In this document: positions 10,750 through 21,086 of the stretch, piece after piece | Position numbering within the stretch: the first letter of the stretch is position 1 | Layout: every line of letters starts with the position of its first letter | Origin: Dendrolimus kikuchii | Lineage: Eukaryota > Arthropoda > Insecta > Lepidoptera > Lasiocampidae | DNA: 64,000 bases | Direction of reading: 5' to 3' | Assembly: GCA_019925095.2 (NCBI GenBank) | Contig: CM034390.1 | Coordinates: 719,501-783,500, forward strand | The notes under the pieces: model-generated | The model's input: only the letters and a program-made list of their open reading frames with translations | The model's database searches: none | What the model was told of the DNA's origin: nothing | Made by a program: the position numbers and the translations under genes

Positions 10750-10980
10750 AAATTAGATTAGGCTCCCATAGATTAAATAATAACCATAAACAAAATTAAA
10801 AATTAAATAATTAAAATTAATAAGTTGGCGGTAGGCTAAATAAAACTTTAACAATACTCGTTGACACTTGACATCTTTGTCTTCCGTGATCACGGCCACT
10901 GAAAAGTGGCCGAAACGTCGGAAAAAACCAAAATCAAATAAAATTACCGCGCTTAAAACCGTTAAAACGTAGTTTTATTA
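10750..10980 (+). repeat. Penelope pseudo-LTR, right
   Basis: Direct-sense pseudo-LTR ending in ACCGTTAAAACGTAGTTTTA. It includes a GAAA-capped hairpin, GGCCACT/AGTGGCC, followed by GAAACGTC. Confidence 0.85.
10882..10923 (+). other. Hammerhead-like fold in pseudo-LTR
   Basis: TTCC (10882-10885) can pair with GGAA (10920-10923) as stem I. GTGATCA (10886-10892) occupies the CUGANGA box position. GGCCACT-GAAA-AGTGGCC forms stem II, then GAAA, then CGTC, where ACGT could form the very short stem III. Hammerhead ribozymes are known from Penelope-like terminal repeats. Here box residues 3 and 8 are G and C instead of C and G, and one extra C precedes stem II, so activity is uncertain. Confidence 0.35.
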
Positions 10981-11025
10981 TGTATACAAGTCGCGAAAAC
11001 TTAAGAAAATATTAAATCTTTTATT

Positions 11026-11581
11026 GATTATAAAATATATTTAATTCTTAGTTACAATTTTTGAATATGTACATTAGAATTTTGTGTGTTGCGGACAGAA
11101 TCAACCCCCTGACCTCTCCCCCGTAAATCCCGTACCCCCACGTCCTGCGTACCGCGGATACATAGCTCGCTCCGTTAGCTGCTAAGCGTCTGCATTTTTG
11201 TAGTACCTTGGTAAGCGCGGGGCGAGCCACCTAATCCACCTCGGTCGAATACATTGTGTGTACAAGTGATTAGTGTGACAGTGATTTTGATTAGTGCCAC
11301 TCGTATTGATCGGTGTAATCGATATAATTAGTGCTATCTACGTTCAGTGTAACGTCCGGGGCTAGTGCTAAGTTGTGTAATAATAATAATAAAATAAATA
11401 AATTCAGTCAACTTGCTAAGGGGTGTTTCATTTAGGGCGACCCCTGCGCCCGTACGCCCAACATTGTGTATGTACATTATTAGTATCATTATTTAATCTA
11501 ATTACCGAAATACGGCTAGCGCTGTGGGTTAGAGTGAGAGAGGAGGTGCCTGCCTACCGCTGCCGTATGAGTGAGAGAAAG
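11026..11581. other. Unassigned sequence
   Basis: A GC-richer patch (11100-11240) and several TAATAA runs are present. No protein motif or repeat shared with the rest of the window was recognised. Confidence 0.35.
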
Positions 11582-11651
11582 AAAAGCCAGACTGGCGTCG
11601 TAACGCGTTACGTAACGAAGCTGTTTACCCTCCCATAAGAAGTTATCACTT
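11582..11651 (+). repeat. Left arm of a 1.3-kb inverted-repeat pair
   Basis: About 70 bp, including the perfect palindrome CGTAACGCGTTACG and TTTACCCTCCCATAAGAAG, recur inverted at 12831-12900. Confidence 0.75.
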
Positions 11652-12190
11652 CAAAAAGTATCGTAGTTAGGCTCTTTGTCGACATTTATTAAACTTGAAT
11701 CCATTCAAATAAAAGAAAATTTGCATTGTCGGAATATGCTACTTTGATTTTTTCTAATTTTTAAATTCATTTTACAAACTGAACATCCCAACAGATTTAT
11801 TATATATTTTATTTTAAATTATTTCATTTAATATCATACACTTAGTTGCATAAAAGCAATGAAACAACGATTTTAAGAGTAAATCACATCATATTAAAGT
11901 GTATAGTGAGTACGTGACTTGGCCAGTTTTACTCAGCGGTGATTTGCGAGCTACGTGAGTGTCTACGAGAGGTCTACGCCGCTGCTACGGTGCTACGCCG
12001 TAGCACATACTTCATTGCCGATTACAATTTCGACGAGTAAAAAAGGCATAATCCATACATAATTATAATAATAAAAAAAATGTAGAGGTCGAATTTCTGT
12101 ATATTGAAAAAAAAATGCTAAAAACCGAGTCAGGGGGATGTAAGAAGTGAAATATGACTAATTTAGATTTTTTTTAATTTTTTTGCTAAT
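11652..12190. other. Unassigned sequence
   Basis: AT-rich, with a short cluster of CTACG repeats near 11950-12010. Nothing recognised. Confidence 0.35.
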
Positions 12191-12433
12191 CTTTTTTTAT
12201 TTTTTTTTATTGCATGAGTTTAGCAGACAGGCAGACGTCCCACTTGATGGAAAGCGTTTACCATCGCCTATGGACATTTACAACATCAAAGTTGGTACAA
12301 ATGAACAGCTGCTCTCTTAAGGGAGACTGGAACCTGGTCACTAATGCCGGAACACAACTCAAGGTTGTTATGGCGACATACTTTAGACCAGGGATGGTAG
12401 CCATCCAGTTGGGCAAATGCCCTACCACCTGGC
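12191..12433 (-). mobile_element. SINE-B, short form
   Basis: Poly(T) and TTGCATGAGTTTAGCAGAC on the plus strand mark the 3' tail. The copy stops at CCCTACCACCTGGC, the recurrent short 5' boundary. Confidence 0.8.
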
Positions 12434-12439
12434 TTATCT

Positions 12440-12625
12440 GTTTGTCTGTCTATTTGTACTGGCTAATCTCCGAAACGACTGGAGCGATTTCAATGAAATT
12501 TTGTATGGTGGTAGCTTATATCCCTGGTCAACATATAGGATACTTTCGATCCCGAAAAATTAAAGAGTTCCCGTGGGATAGTTAAAAAACCACACCACGC
12601 GGACGAAGTCGCTGATATCAGCTAG
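12440..12625 (+). mobile_element. Helitron-like 3' fragment
   Basis: It contains GACTGGAGCGATTTCAATGA and ends CACGCGGACGAAGTCGCTG..CAGCTAG, a hairpin plus CTAG terminus with T next. Confidence 0.5.
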
Positions 12626-12830
12626 TATGCAATATACAAATTACATATTAATATATTTTAATAAACATAATTAAATTAAATGACTTTCTTACTATCGTAA
12701 AAGGCATAGGGAATTCTGACTCAGAAGAATTGAAATCCAACAAATATAATTTTCAAATTTTTGATACGAATTTTTATTGTTACCAATAAACATATCTGAG
12801 CAATATATACAACGCATTAAGGCTAGTTTT

Positions 12831-12900
12831 TAAGTAATAACTTCTTATGGGAGGGTAAACCGCTTCATTACGTAACGCGTTACGGCGCCAGCCTGTCTTT
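12831..12900 (-). repeat. Right arm of the 1.3-kb inverted-repeat pair
   Basis: Inverted match of 11582-11651, with the same CGTAACGCGTTACG palindrome. Confidence 0.75.
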
Positions 12901-12946
12901 TTTTTTGTTTGTTTTTTTTATTGCATGAGTTCAGCAGACAGGCTAA
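12901..12946 (-). mobile_element. SINE-B 3' tail remnant
   Basis: Only the poly(T) and TTGCATGAGTTCAGCAGACA part of the tail is present. Confidence 0.6.
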
Positions 12947-13416
12947 AAATTTCATTTGTAATTTCATAGGTTCAAAGGGCAAATTTTTATTTTTGTTCCT
13001 ACACATATATAGTTTCTTATATCATTGGATAGGTCTCTTCAAGACCGAAATCGTCAGTGGTATACCGGTTTTCTGGTGATTTTTACCCAGAAAATTCGGT
13101 TTTCATCGACAAATTTGACTTTTTTCTATTGTCACCCCCCCTCTTTTTTGACATCGTCGGATAGTGCTCGTCGAGGGCTATCCGCCAACACCATTCTCGT
13201 CTCCGTGCGCCTAATAGCGCCTTCAATAATCGCATCCCAAATTTCATAAATTCCCGTTTTTCCCCCTTAATTCCCGTTTTTCCAAGGGCGACCCCTGGTC
13301 CGCGACCACTGTACTATAGCCCTCCTCAAAACCTACAGTTTGGTGTGCGCCACGTCTCGATCCGACCCAAATTCGGTCTGTTTTCAAACAGACCGATTTT
13401 AGGTAAATAGGCCCAA
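12947..13416. other. Unassigned sequence
   Basis: No recognised gene. Duplicated short motifs are seen (TTCCCGTTTTTCC twice near 13252-13282). Confidence 0.35.
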
Positions 13417-13690
13417 GGCCCACTTGATGGAAAGCGGTTACCAGTCTATGGACATTTGCAACACCAAAGGTGCTACAAATGCGCTGCAGCTCTCTTAAGG
13501 GGGACTGGAACCTGGTCACTAATACCGGAACACAACTCAAGGTTGTCACGGCGACATACTTTAGACCAGGGGTGGCAGCCATCCAGTCGCGGCAAATGCC
13601 CTACCACCTGGCTGTGGGTTGTTTAGTCGCCTCTTACGACAGGCCGTCCGGCTACAGGAAATTGTATTCTTTCTCCGTTCCTGTACGGAT
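13417..13690 (-). mobile_element. SINE-B, long form lacking the tail
   Basis: The head CTGTACGGAT (plus strand) and all internal blocks are present. The poly(A) end and the GCAGACAGGCAGACG block are missing. Confidence 0.8.
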
Positions 13691-14167
13691 AAACTTGTCC
13701 GTTGAAGTTTCACTTCTACTATGTGTCCCAGCACACATTTCGATTGTTTTAAGACTATATAGTATTTACTTTTTTTTTCAATGTAAAATTTGGTCTGTGA
13801 CTGTCAGTCAAAAAAACCTGAACGCCTAAAGCGGCCAGGCCTCCTGAATTTTCTACTGTCGCATCTCTTAAATTTGTCAGATATATCTATCACCATTTTT
13901 TGGTAAAATAAAACCCGAAAACAGTACACATTTCCCGTATTTTTTTCTATTATATTAGAGCAGTGACGTGACACGAGCAACGCCGCGCGGCGGCGGCTGT
14001 CATCCATTATTATACTAGCAACCCGATCTCTCGGCTCCACGCGGCGTGTTCTGACATTTGACAAACAGACACACAATTGTATTTCACTTCAGTCCTTTTG
14101 ATTTTATATTATTGCCTGTTTTGTTGGTAAGCCTTTTCTTATAAAAAGCCGGATGAAACTGGGAAGA
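13691..14167. other. Unassigned sequence with a 90-aa minus-strand frame
   Basis: A minus-strand frame at 13804-14076 starts MCVCLSNVRTRR and has no domain I recognise. It probably belongs to a repeat, but no second copy is in the window. Not called as a gene. Confidence 0.3.
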
Positions 14168-14480
14168 TTTTTTTTTTATTGCAGTAGATCAGCAGACAGG
14201 CAAGCGGCCCAATTGATGAAAAGCGGTTACCATCGCCTATGGACATTTGCAACACCAAAAGTGCTATAAATGCGCTGCTGCTCTCTGAAGGGAGACTGAA
14301 ATCTGGTCACTAATGCCGGAACACAACTCAAGGTTGTTATGGCGACATACTCTAGACCAAGGGTGGTAGCCATCCAGTCGGGCAAATGCCCTACCACCTG
14401 GCTGTGGGTTGTTTGGTCGCCTCTTACGACAGGCCGCCCGGCCGCAGGAAATTGTATTCTTTCTCCGTTCCTGCACGGAT
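14168..14480 (-). mobile_element. SINE-B, full length
   Basis: Poly(T) start on the plus strand, all internal blocks, and the CTGCACGGAT terminus at 14480. Confidence 0.85.
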
Positions 14481-14571
14481 TAAGAAGATATTGTAGTATA
14501 TTATAATCACAAACACTTCTTGAAGTGAAACTTCCTTAGATTAATTGTGATTTTTCTTAATTATTATTAAC

Positions 14572-14660
14572 AACTCTACGGACTCGAGTTCCGTACCCTT
14601 TTTTACAACTTAATTTCTAGATTTTTTTGAATTTAACACGCTTATTAGTTATTAGTAGTT
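14572..14660 (-). repeat. Dispersed 90-bp repeat
   Basis: Inverted match of 186-275, including GGACTCGAGTTCCGTACCC and CTTAATTTCTAGATTTTT. Confidence 0.6.
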
Positions 14661-14747
14661 ACTAGTTTAGCCGCAGATTGAGTACAGCAGTTCTGGCATT
14701 TCGGCAGTAGACATGAAAAGGCACTTTGGTTCTCATTGAGCGTTATA

Positions 14748-15436
14748 TCTAACTATTATTATAAAGCTGAAGAGTTTGTTTGTTTGTTTAAACACGCTAA
14801 TCTCAGAAACCGCTGGTCGGATTTGAAAAATTCTTTCAGTGTTGAATAGTACATTTATCGAGGAAGGCTATAGGCTATATTATATTTTCAAACAAATTAG
14901 GGATTCTTACTGAAAGTCCAATAATATACATATACGGCGTGCGCTGCGAAAACTATTGATTATAGAACAAAACAATGTACTACCACTTTGCAGAACATAT
15001 AATTGTCTACAAAAAATATCGCGGGACCATATGTCTAACTATTGTAGTTATCTCACAATAAGTGTTTTCTTTTATTTATTTTTAATAATTAAAATGCCGT
15101 CGCTTCAAAAACTCTTTATTTTGTATCTCGGTATTAATCCTTATCAAAATAAATTACTCCATATTCAAGACAAATTCAAAACCTTTCTAGAACTTTTTGA
15201 ATTATTCAATTCGGACGTTTCATTCAAAAGATGTCGCGATATTTAAAATGTAAGTATTAGTGTTGTAGCCAAATATACTACGCGCTAATCTCAGGAACTA
15301 CTGGTCTGATTTGAAAAATTCTTTCAGTGTTGGACAGCCCATTTATCGAGGAAGGCTATAGGCTATATATCATCACGCTAAGACCAATAGGAGCGGAGCA
15401 GCAATGAAAAATGTTTCAAAATCGGGGGGGGGGCTT
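14748..15436 (+). mobile_element. Helitron D-long, 3'-truncated
   Basis: Same composite as at 5139: a D head, the long captured middle, then a second D module. It is interrupted at an 11-G run before the usual CACAGCTAG end. A 96-aa frame (14956-15246) crosses the middle but is broken in the 5139 copy, so it is not called. Confidence 0.7.
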
Positions 15437-15709
15437 TGTAAAATTCTCCTTCAGCATTTGAAACTACAATTCTAAAACAGTAAATAAGAATCAACATTAA
15501 GCTATAACCAGTGCACTAAGACTTAGAGCTTAGCGATTGTTTGTGCGGGTCTATACGCTGCGGCTGGCGTACCGCCAGCGTGCAGCTCAGTGCCAAGGTA
15601 ACATATAGAACGGTAGGTCAACTTTCTTATTTTACTTTGTCGCGCTTGCGAGGTGTACTCGCATAATCGAAATTTTAACCAAGTTCCTATAAGCTAGCAA
15701 GTGTTAGCG
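15437..15709. other. Target region of a LINE insertion
   Basis: No recognised gene. It contains the left copy of the 17-bp duplication AAACTTTGTTCTATTAT, whose last bases are 15710-15726. Confidence 0.4.
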
Positions 15710-15726
15710 AAACTTTGTTCTATTAT

Positions 15727-16022
15727 CGGCTGGGCGTAACTATGTTCTAAATCTCAGCCTTTCCAACACATTCAAAGCGCAGGGTCGTCAGGGAGGAGGG
15801 GGTTTTTAGTGGGTATTGGGGTTGCTCGCCCGTGCAGCAACGCTCGGAGTCTTCCACACTATTCTGTGACGTCGATCGCGGACGGAGCACCGCCAAGAGC
15901 ATACTATTGCTGCAGTGTTATCGCCCCCGACCGACGCGTGTCGTTCCCCTAGCAACGACCCAGGTTGTGCGTAAATCGGTTAAGCATTCTCACTCGCCTC
16001 AAAACCAAAAAAAAAAAAAAAA
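15727..16022 (+). mobile_element. LINE 3' end with poly(A) and 17-bp target duplication
   Basis: A 296-bp insert ends in about 18 A's and is bounded by perfect AAACTTTGTTCTATTAT repeats (15710-15726, 16023-16039). The GGTTTTTAGTGGGTATT motif also occurs in the fragment at 58905. This motif is typical of the 3' UTRs of poly(A) LINEs in Lepidoptera. It is 5'-truncated and non-coding. Confidence 0.85.
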
Positions 16023-16215
16023 AAACTTTGTTCTATTATAACCGTCCGTCGAAAGTAAACAACAACAAAAATTACGAAACATCATGTCTCAATTCTTGCT
16101 TTCCTTGGGGGCTAACTGTCTTGTTTCGGCCAATTCGAAAAACAGTTTTGAAATGAAACTTCTATATAGACGGCGTCTTACGATTTTTCGCTCACGAAAA
16201 AGCGTCACGGCCGCG

Positions 16216-16513
16216 TTTTTTTATTTTTTTTTTATTGCAGAAGTTCAGCCGACAGCCAGACGGCCCACTTGATGGAAAGCGGTTACCATCGCCTATGGAC
16301 ATTAGCAACACCAAAGGTGCTACAAATGCGCTGCTGCTCTTAAGGGAGACTGGAACCTGGTCACTAATGCCGGAACACAACTCAAGGTTGTTATGATGGT
16401 AGCCATCCAGTCGGGCAAACGCCCTACCACCTGGCTGTGGGTTGTTTAGTCGCCTCTTACGACAGGCCGCCCGGCCGCAGGAAATTGTATTCCTTCTCCG
16501 TTCCTGCACGGAT
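16216..16513 (-). mobile_element. SINE-B, long form with small deletion
   Basis: Head CTGCACGGAT and poly(T) tail are present. About 23 bp (GCGACATACTTTAGACCAGG region) are missing from the middle. Confidence 0.85.
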
Positions 16514-16559
16514 AAACTACTATATACACTTAATATACTTAAGGAACTTAAGGTCCTTA

Positions 16560-16950
16560 AAGGTAAGGCCCGGCAGACGTTATCCTGCTCTGAAAAAATA
16601 AAAATCTAAGACCCGACTCCCAGCGCCACCTACCGGTTCCAACGTTGTGGATCTAAAAAATCATCTAGGACCCGATCCCAGCGCCACCTACCGGGTCCAA
16701 TTGTGGATTTAAATCATCCGGGGACCCACTCGAACACACAAAAACAAAATCAACAAAATTGGTCCAGGTGATTAGGAGGATTCTAGAACCCGATCTCAGA
16801 GCTATCTACCGGTTCTAACGGGATAAAAAGTATCCTATGTCCATCTCCTGGTTCTAAGCTACCTCCCCACCAATTTTCAGCCAAATCGATACAGCCGTTC
16901 TTGAATTGTAATTAGTGTAACTAACACGACTTTCTTTTATATATATATAG
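16560..16950 (-). mobile_element. Helitron C, longer variant
   Basis: GGCCCGGCAGACGTTATCC at the left is the C-type hairpin end, with CTAG lost. CAGCGCCACCTACCGG blocks occur twice, and the right end is ACACGACTTTCTTTTATATA. The same variant is intact at 32038. Confidence 0.6.
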
Positions 16951-17330
16951 ATAAGTGTGCGAAATTTCATACTCTGTCCGCGCAATTTTCGGAGTAAAAA
17001 ACTTGAGAGGTGTCAAGGGACACCCGGATGGAACGAAGTTCCTTTCGATTAATTTTATTTTTTATTATTTATTATTTACAAAAAACCTGTATACACTCAA
17101 CAAAAATAATCGTCGCGACACCACACTGTTCAATGCGAAATGGAAATGAAAATATCTGGCTTGCTTTCTATAAGAGAGACAGAGAGAGAGACAGACAGAC
17201 AGACAGAGAAACATGCGACGCCGCACAGCTTACAATAGCTTACTATAGCAAAAAGTGTCGTGACAACTTTTCGTAAGAATTTTTTCCGTCTAGCCCCCTT
17301 TCACAACGCGCGATAAGGAACTTCGTTCCA
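16951..17330. mobile_element. Fold-back repeat with GGAACGAAGTTCC arms
   Basis: GGAACGAAGTTCCTTTCG (17031-17048) faces an inverted near-copy at about 17312-17329. The left part, with CATACTCTGTCCGCGCAATTTTC, recurs inverted near 45930-46000. Non-coding. Confidence 0.45.
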
Positions 17331-17696
17331 AAAAGTTTTTGCTTAACGTATTAATATAATGATTACAGAAGAGTTATCTGTGAGTATATTCTCTAAACTT
17401 CCACTTCTACTGCATGTGAACTGGACATACATACACACAAATTTTTGTATATATTTATGAATTGAAATATTTAAAGCAGCTGAATAAACAAGGATGCGCC
17501 TTTGACTTACTGTATTGGATCGACCTGCATAAATATCTCAGCGCCGCTTGAACGAGTACAGGGCATATTTTATTTCCATCAGCGCATGATGTTCCTCGCA
17601 CATAAAATACGAGGCGAATGAAGTAAAATTCACCCATTTCACGGTGTTTTGCTAAAGCTTTGTGTATGATTTTTGTATGAGAAGCTCATTCACGGC
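17331..17696. other. Unassigned sequence
   Basis: A short minus-strand frame (17455-17637) has no recognisable motif. Confidence 0.35.
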
Positions 17697-17934
17697 TTTT
17701 TTTTATTGCAGCAGATCAACAGACAGGCAGACGGCCCACTTGATGGAAAGTGGTTACCATCGCCTATGGACATTTGCAACAGCAATGTTGCTACAAATGC
17801 GCTGCTGCTCTCTTAAGGGAGACTGGAACCTGGTCACTGATGCCGGAACACAAGAACGCAACTCAAGGTTGTTATGGCGACATACTTTAGACCAGGGGTG
17901 GTAGACATCCAGTCGGGCAAATGCCCTACCACCT
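17697..17934 (-). mobile_element. SINE-B, short form
   Basis: Ends at CCCTACCACCT, the recurrent short 5' boundary. An 8-bp insertion sits in the AACTCAAGG block. Confidence 0.8.
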
Positions 17935-17968
17935 AAATTTTATTTTATTCGGGTTCTTTTTATTATAT

Positions 17969-18382
17969 TGTTACGAGTGCGGGACTCGAATTAAAAATGC
18001 CGTTGGAATTACTATAGAATTTATTAGAACTATACAAACACGTATAACACAGGTACAAATATAACTGAACACAACCAGTGCAAACGTAATGCACGATTCA
18101 ATAACACGCGCAAAGTCCGTCACTAAATAGATTACCGAATGTACACGTCTTGCCTCGCGGCTGGTTATCGCTCGACTGCCGATCTCTCCAATGGACCATT
18201 GCTTTATACTGCACCGATACAAAATGGCTGCCCGACCGCGTAGACTGAATTTCTTAGAATCAGCTCGACACACCTGGCTAATGACTGCCATAAAAGATTA
18301 CAATACACAATGTGCTGTTTCTAATTACAGATTTTAACACAGGTACAAATATAACTGCACAGAACCAGTGCCAACTGCACGA
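17969..18382 (-). mobile_element. LTR-1, incomplete, with a second partial copy
   Basis: TGTTACGAGTGCGGGACTC at the left is the 3' end of LTR-1 on the minus strand and is preceded by ATAT. The copy breaks near 18330. A second short same-sense segment (18333-18382, AACACAGGTACAAATATAAC) follows. Confidence 0.75.
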
Positions 18383-18871
18383 TTCAATTCAAGATTAATA
18401 TATTATTGATTTTATTATAAAGGAAATCACTCAAAAAGCAAAAGAAATTTTGTGTGCGACTGGTACGGAATAAAGGAGTTGTATACAAACGTCTAGTTTA
18501 CGTCGTTTATCTATGTCTAAAATGAAAAACATCAGCCCTTTATTTTCTATCTGGAAGACAAAACATCTTAAAAATTAGGCGTGAGGCATATTTATGCTAA
18601 CAGTTATTAATAACAGATATTCAGAGACAACAGATTGTTATTTCTAGAACAGAATACCTGTTCTCCCAATAACAGGCACATAACAAAATAACACATCAAA
18701 CATAAACATTAGCTACCTAATCGTTCTGTTAATTATTATTTTTCTCTCGTTCTATCTAAGTATTCTAGAAAGAGATGGACCTATTATTCATATCATGTTT
18801 CATTTACACTTCAAGGACTTATACGGGCTAGAACGAGACGCACTTAAAAATTATAAGGTAACAGAATATAA
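18383..18871. other. Unassigned sequence
   Basis: AT-rich; nothing recognised. Confidence 0.35.
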
Positions 18872-19245
18872 ATCTGCGGAGTGACGCTCGCGGAGCGCGT
18901 TCGTAATACCGAAGTAAGAAAGAGAGTTGCTCTGAAAGAGAGTGTCGGGGTGAAGGTAAGGAAAGGAATGCATGATGAAAGAATGACTAAACAGATATAC
19001 AATGCAAAAGTGGATGGATGCAGAAGTCGTGGAAGGCCACGATACACCTTCCATGATCAAATTGATCGTGTACTAGCAGAAGGTGATGTCAGGAGCCTTA
19101 AGAACAGACAAGCTTGCATGACAATAGTTATGAATGTCAAAGAGGCAAGTGAGGTGTGTAAGAATAAGCCTAAATGGCACTATGTTGTTCGTGCCTACCC
19201 CGCAAGGGAACTGGCGTGAAGTTATGTATGTATGTATGTATGTAG
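18872..19245 (+). mobile_element. RTE-A copy with small deletion
   Basis: A single open frame gives VTLAERVRNTEVRKRVALKE, the GRPRYTFHDQIDR segment and VVRAYPARELA, then TGA, then the (ATGT)n tail. The [11 protein letters not shown] segment is deleted in frame. Confidence 0.85.
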
Positions 19246-20129
19246 AATATAAACCATTTAAGATGCGCACACATTACGGGACGCGTCTGAAACAATGTGC
19301 ACGCTTAGAATCGGACGCGGCTTTTGTGTTGCCAACTTTCTTTAGAGAAAACATGCTGCCTCCTGCATCCTGGAGTGGGATATTGCATTTCACAGGTCTC
19401 AGAAATTGGTTGATCTTTTTCTGCGGCTTGAATAAATAATTAATAATATAATATAAAATGCACTTATACCAAACGATTAATTAATTCAAAGTAACAAAAC
19501 CCACTACTGTAATTACTGGAAATGAATTTTGTTTTATTAGTATAAATAACCTAACACTTGTAATATTATACAATGATTTAAAACATAGTGCGCTCCAAAA
19601 GGGTACAACGCCATCTAGTTTGGGCTTGGTAAATTCAAACATTAATACCAATTCCTACACAAGTCTTAAAATCACTGTCAACTTTTTGCGATCTGTGCCC
19701 AAGAATGTATAAAAGCGTGTTCATCTCCTTTGCTTCACTAGACTAGATTATTTTTAAAATTCCATCCATTCAAACTAGACCTAATTAATTTGTTTGTAAG
19801 CTAAAAACTAAACCAGATTATCATGAGAAATGATTAAATTAAATAAATACCAAATATTAGAGAACAACTATTCAGTTTTAAAACATGAAACAACTCAAAA
19901 TAAAGCTGCAAATACACTTTGAAACTAATATAAAGCGAAACGAAGCTAACTTCAGTTTGTACATTTTATACGTATATTAGTAGTAGGAGTTTGCTTTGAC
20001 CGAAATGAGTTTGGGATGTTTAAATACGCTTTAGCTTCGTCGCAAAGTTGATTTTCGTTATTGCGCCGTATAATTTTTGAACAAGAAAACAAAACCCAAT
20101 ATCAAAAGCAACTAGTCAGCAAAAACTAA
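19246..20129. other. Unassigned sequence with a Penelope scrap
   Basis: The stretch at 19340-19440 (TGCATCCTGGAGTGGGATAT, TTTCACAGGTCTCAGAAATT) is the inverted match of the Penelope segment at 10160-10225, so a small minus-strand Penelope fragment is present. From 19445 on nothing is recognised. Confidence 0.5.
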
Positions 20130-20238
20130 ATATTTTGTACAACTTCAAGTCGGTGCGAAGTGAACTATAAAAATTATTATATTTTGCAAGTTTTTTAATT
20201 TTTATTTGGCACCGACTTCAAGATGCTGTATAAAATAT
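20130..20238. mobile_element. Fold-back element with GTCGGTGC arms
   Basis: TATTTTGTACAACTTCAAGT plus CGGTGC (about 20130-20156) pairs with GGCACCGACTTCAAGATGC and TATAAAATA at the right. It is related to the larger fold-back at 30677. LTR-1 inserted at its right edge. Confidence 0.55.
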
Positions 20239-20505
20239 TGTTACGACCTACACGCCGACAAAAGTAGATTCACACTTGCATACCATAAAAGCACCTTATT
20301 ACCTTTCCGCATTTGGACTTCTTTTGTTTGCTTTGTGATTAAAATGTGTAATTAGAAACAGCCCATTGTGTATTGTAATCTTTTATGGCAGTCATTAGCC
20401 AGGTGTGTCGAGCTAATTCTAAGAAATTCAGTCTACGCGGTCAGGCAGCCATATTGTATCGGTGCAGTATAAAGCATTTTAATTCGAGTCCTGCAACTCG
20501 TAACA
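20239..20505 (+). mobile_element. Solo LTR-1, internally deleted, ATAT target duplication
   Basis: It begins TGTTACGACC and ends ACTCGTAACA. ATAT flanks both sides (20235-20238, 20506-20509). The middle third is missing relative to 60437, but GTATAAAGCA and both ends remain. Confidence 0.85.
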
Positions 20506-20794
20506 ATATTTTTTTTTACTGTAATATCAAATTTTAGATGTGACTTAAGTTGACTTTTTTATAGTTTTTATTATTGTAACAATACATAAATGTTAATATT
20601 CTAAACTATCTTAAAAATTAAACTACATTATAAAAAAGAAACCCAAAATTAAATACTACAACTAAATAAAAAGAGGGTATAATTATTGATAAAATATTGG
20701 TCCCAAACCACTGTCACTTACCGGGAACGTTCCCGAAAGGCTGGCAACGTTACCACGTTGAATAGCAATGCTTAACCTTTGAGCAAAAAAGTTT
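20506..20794. other. Unassigned sequence
   Basis: AT-rich; nothing recognised. Confidence 0.35.
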
Positions 20795-21030
20795 TAAGTT
20801 ACTTTTGAAGTCAGTTTGGTTTCATTCAAGGGGTTGCTTTCAATTTCCTCCACTCATCAGATCATGACTTGTTGCCAATGGGACCATCTCAGGAGGATAC
20901 TCTTTCAAATAAAAAAAATGAAAATCGGTCCACAATTGACGAAGGAATCGCGCAACAAACATCCAAAAAAACATAGTCGAATTGAGCACTTCCTCCTTTT
21001 GAAAATCGAGTTAAAATTTTATTTCTATAC
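20795..21030. mobile_element. Dispersed repeat O, partial
   Basis: It opens with TTTTGAAGTCAGTTTGG and closes with GAGCACTTCCTCCTTTTGA. These match the ends of the fuller copy at 30870-31367. Confidence 0.45.
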
Positions 21031-21086
21031 AATGATACGCACAGTCGTGGTATGAAAATGTTCGGCGATTTTCAAATTGATTCAAT

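Larger units (their letters stand above)
8963..11013 (+). mobile_element. Penelope-like element, near complete, decayed
   Basis: Order: inverted pseudo-LTR, reverse transcriptase, GIY-YIG endonuclease, non-coding 3' region, pseudo-LTR, short tail. A 12-bp direct repeat AAATCTTTTATT flanks the element (8951-8962 and 11014-11025), which fixes its ends at 2051 bp. The RT N-terminus is missing, one in-frame TAG and one frameshift disrupt the ORF, so the copy is not autonomous. Five further partial copies lie in the window (21087, 28955, 38701, 42131, 54433). Confidence 0.9.

Noticed and set aside
13804..14076. 90-aa minus-strand gene
   Set aside because: No recognised domain, no start context or neighbour supporting it.
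14956..15246. 96-aa protein gene
   Set aside because: The frame lies in the Helitron D-long middle and is interrupted in the 5139 copy.
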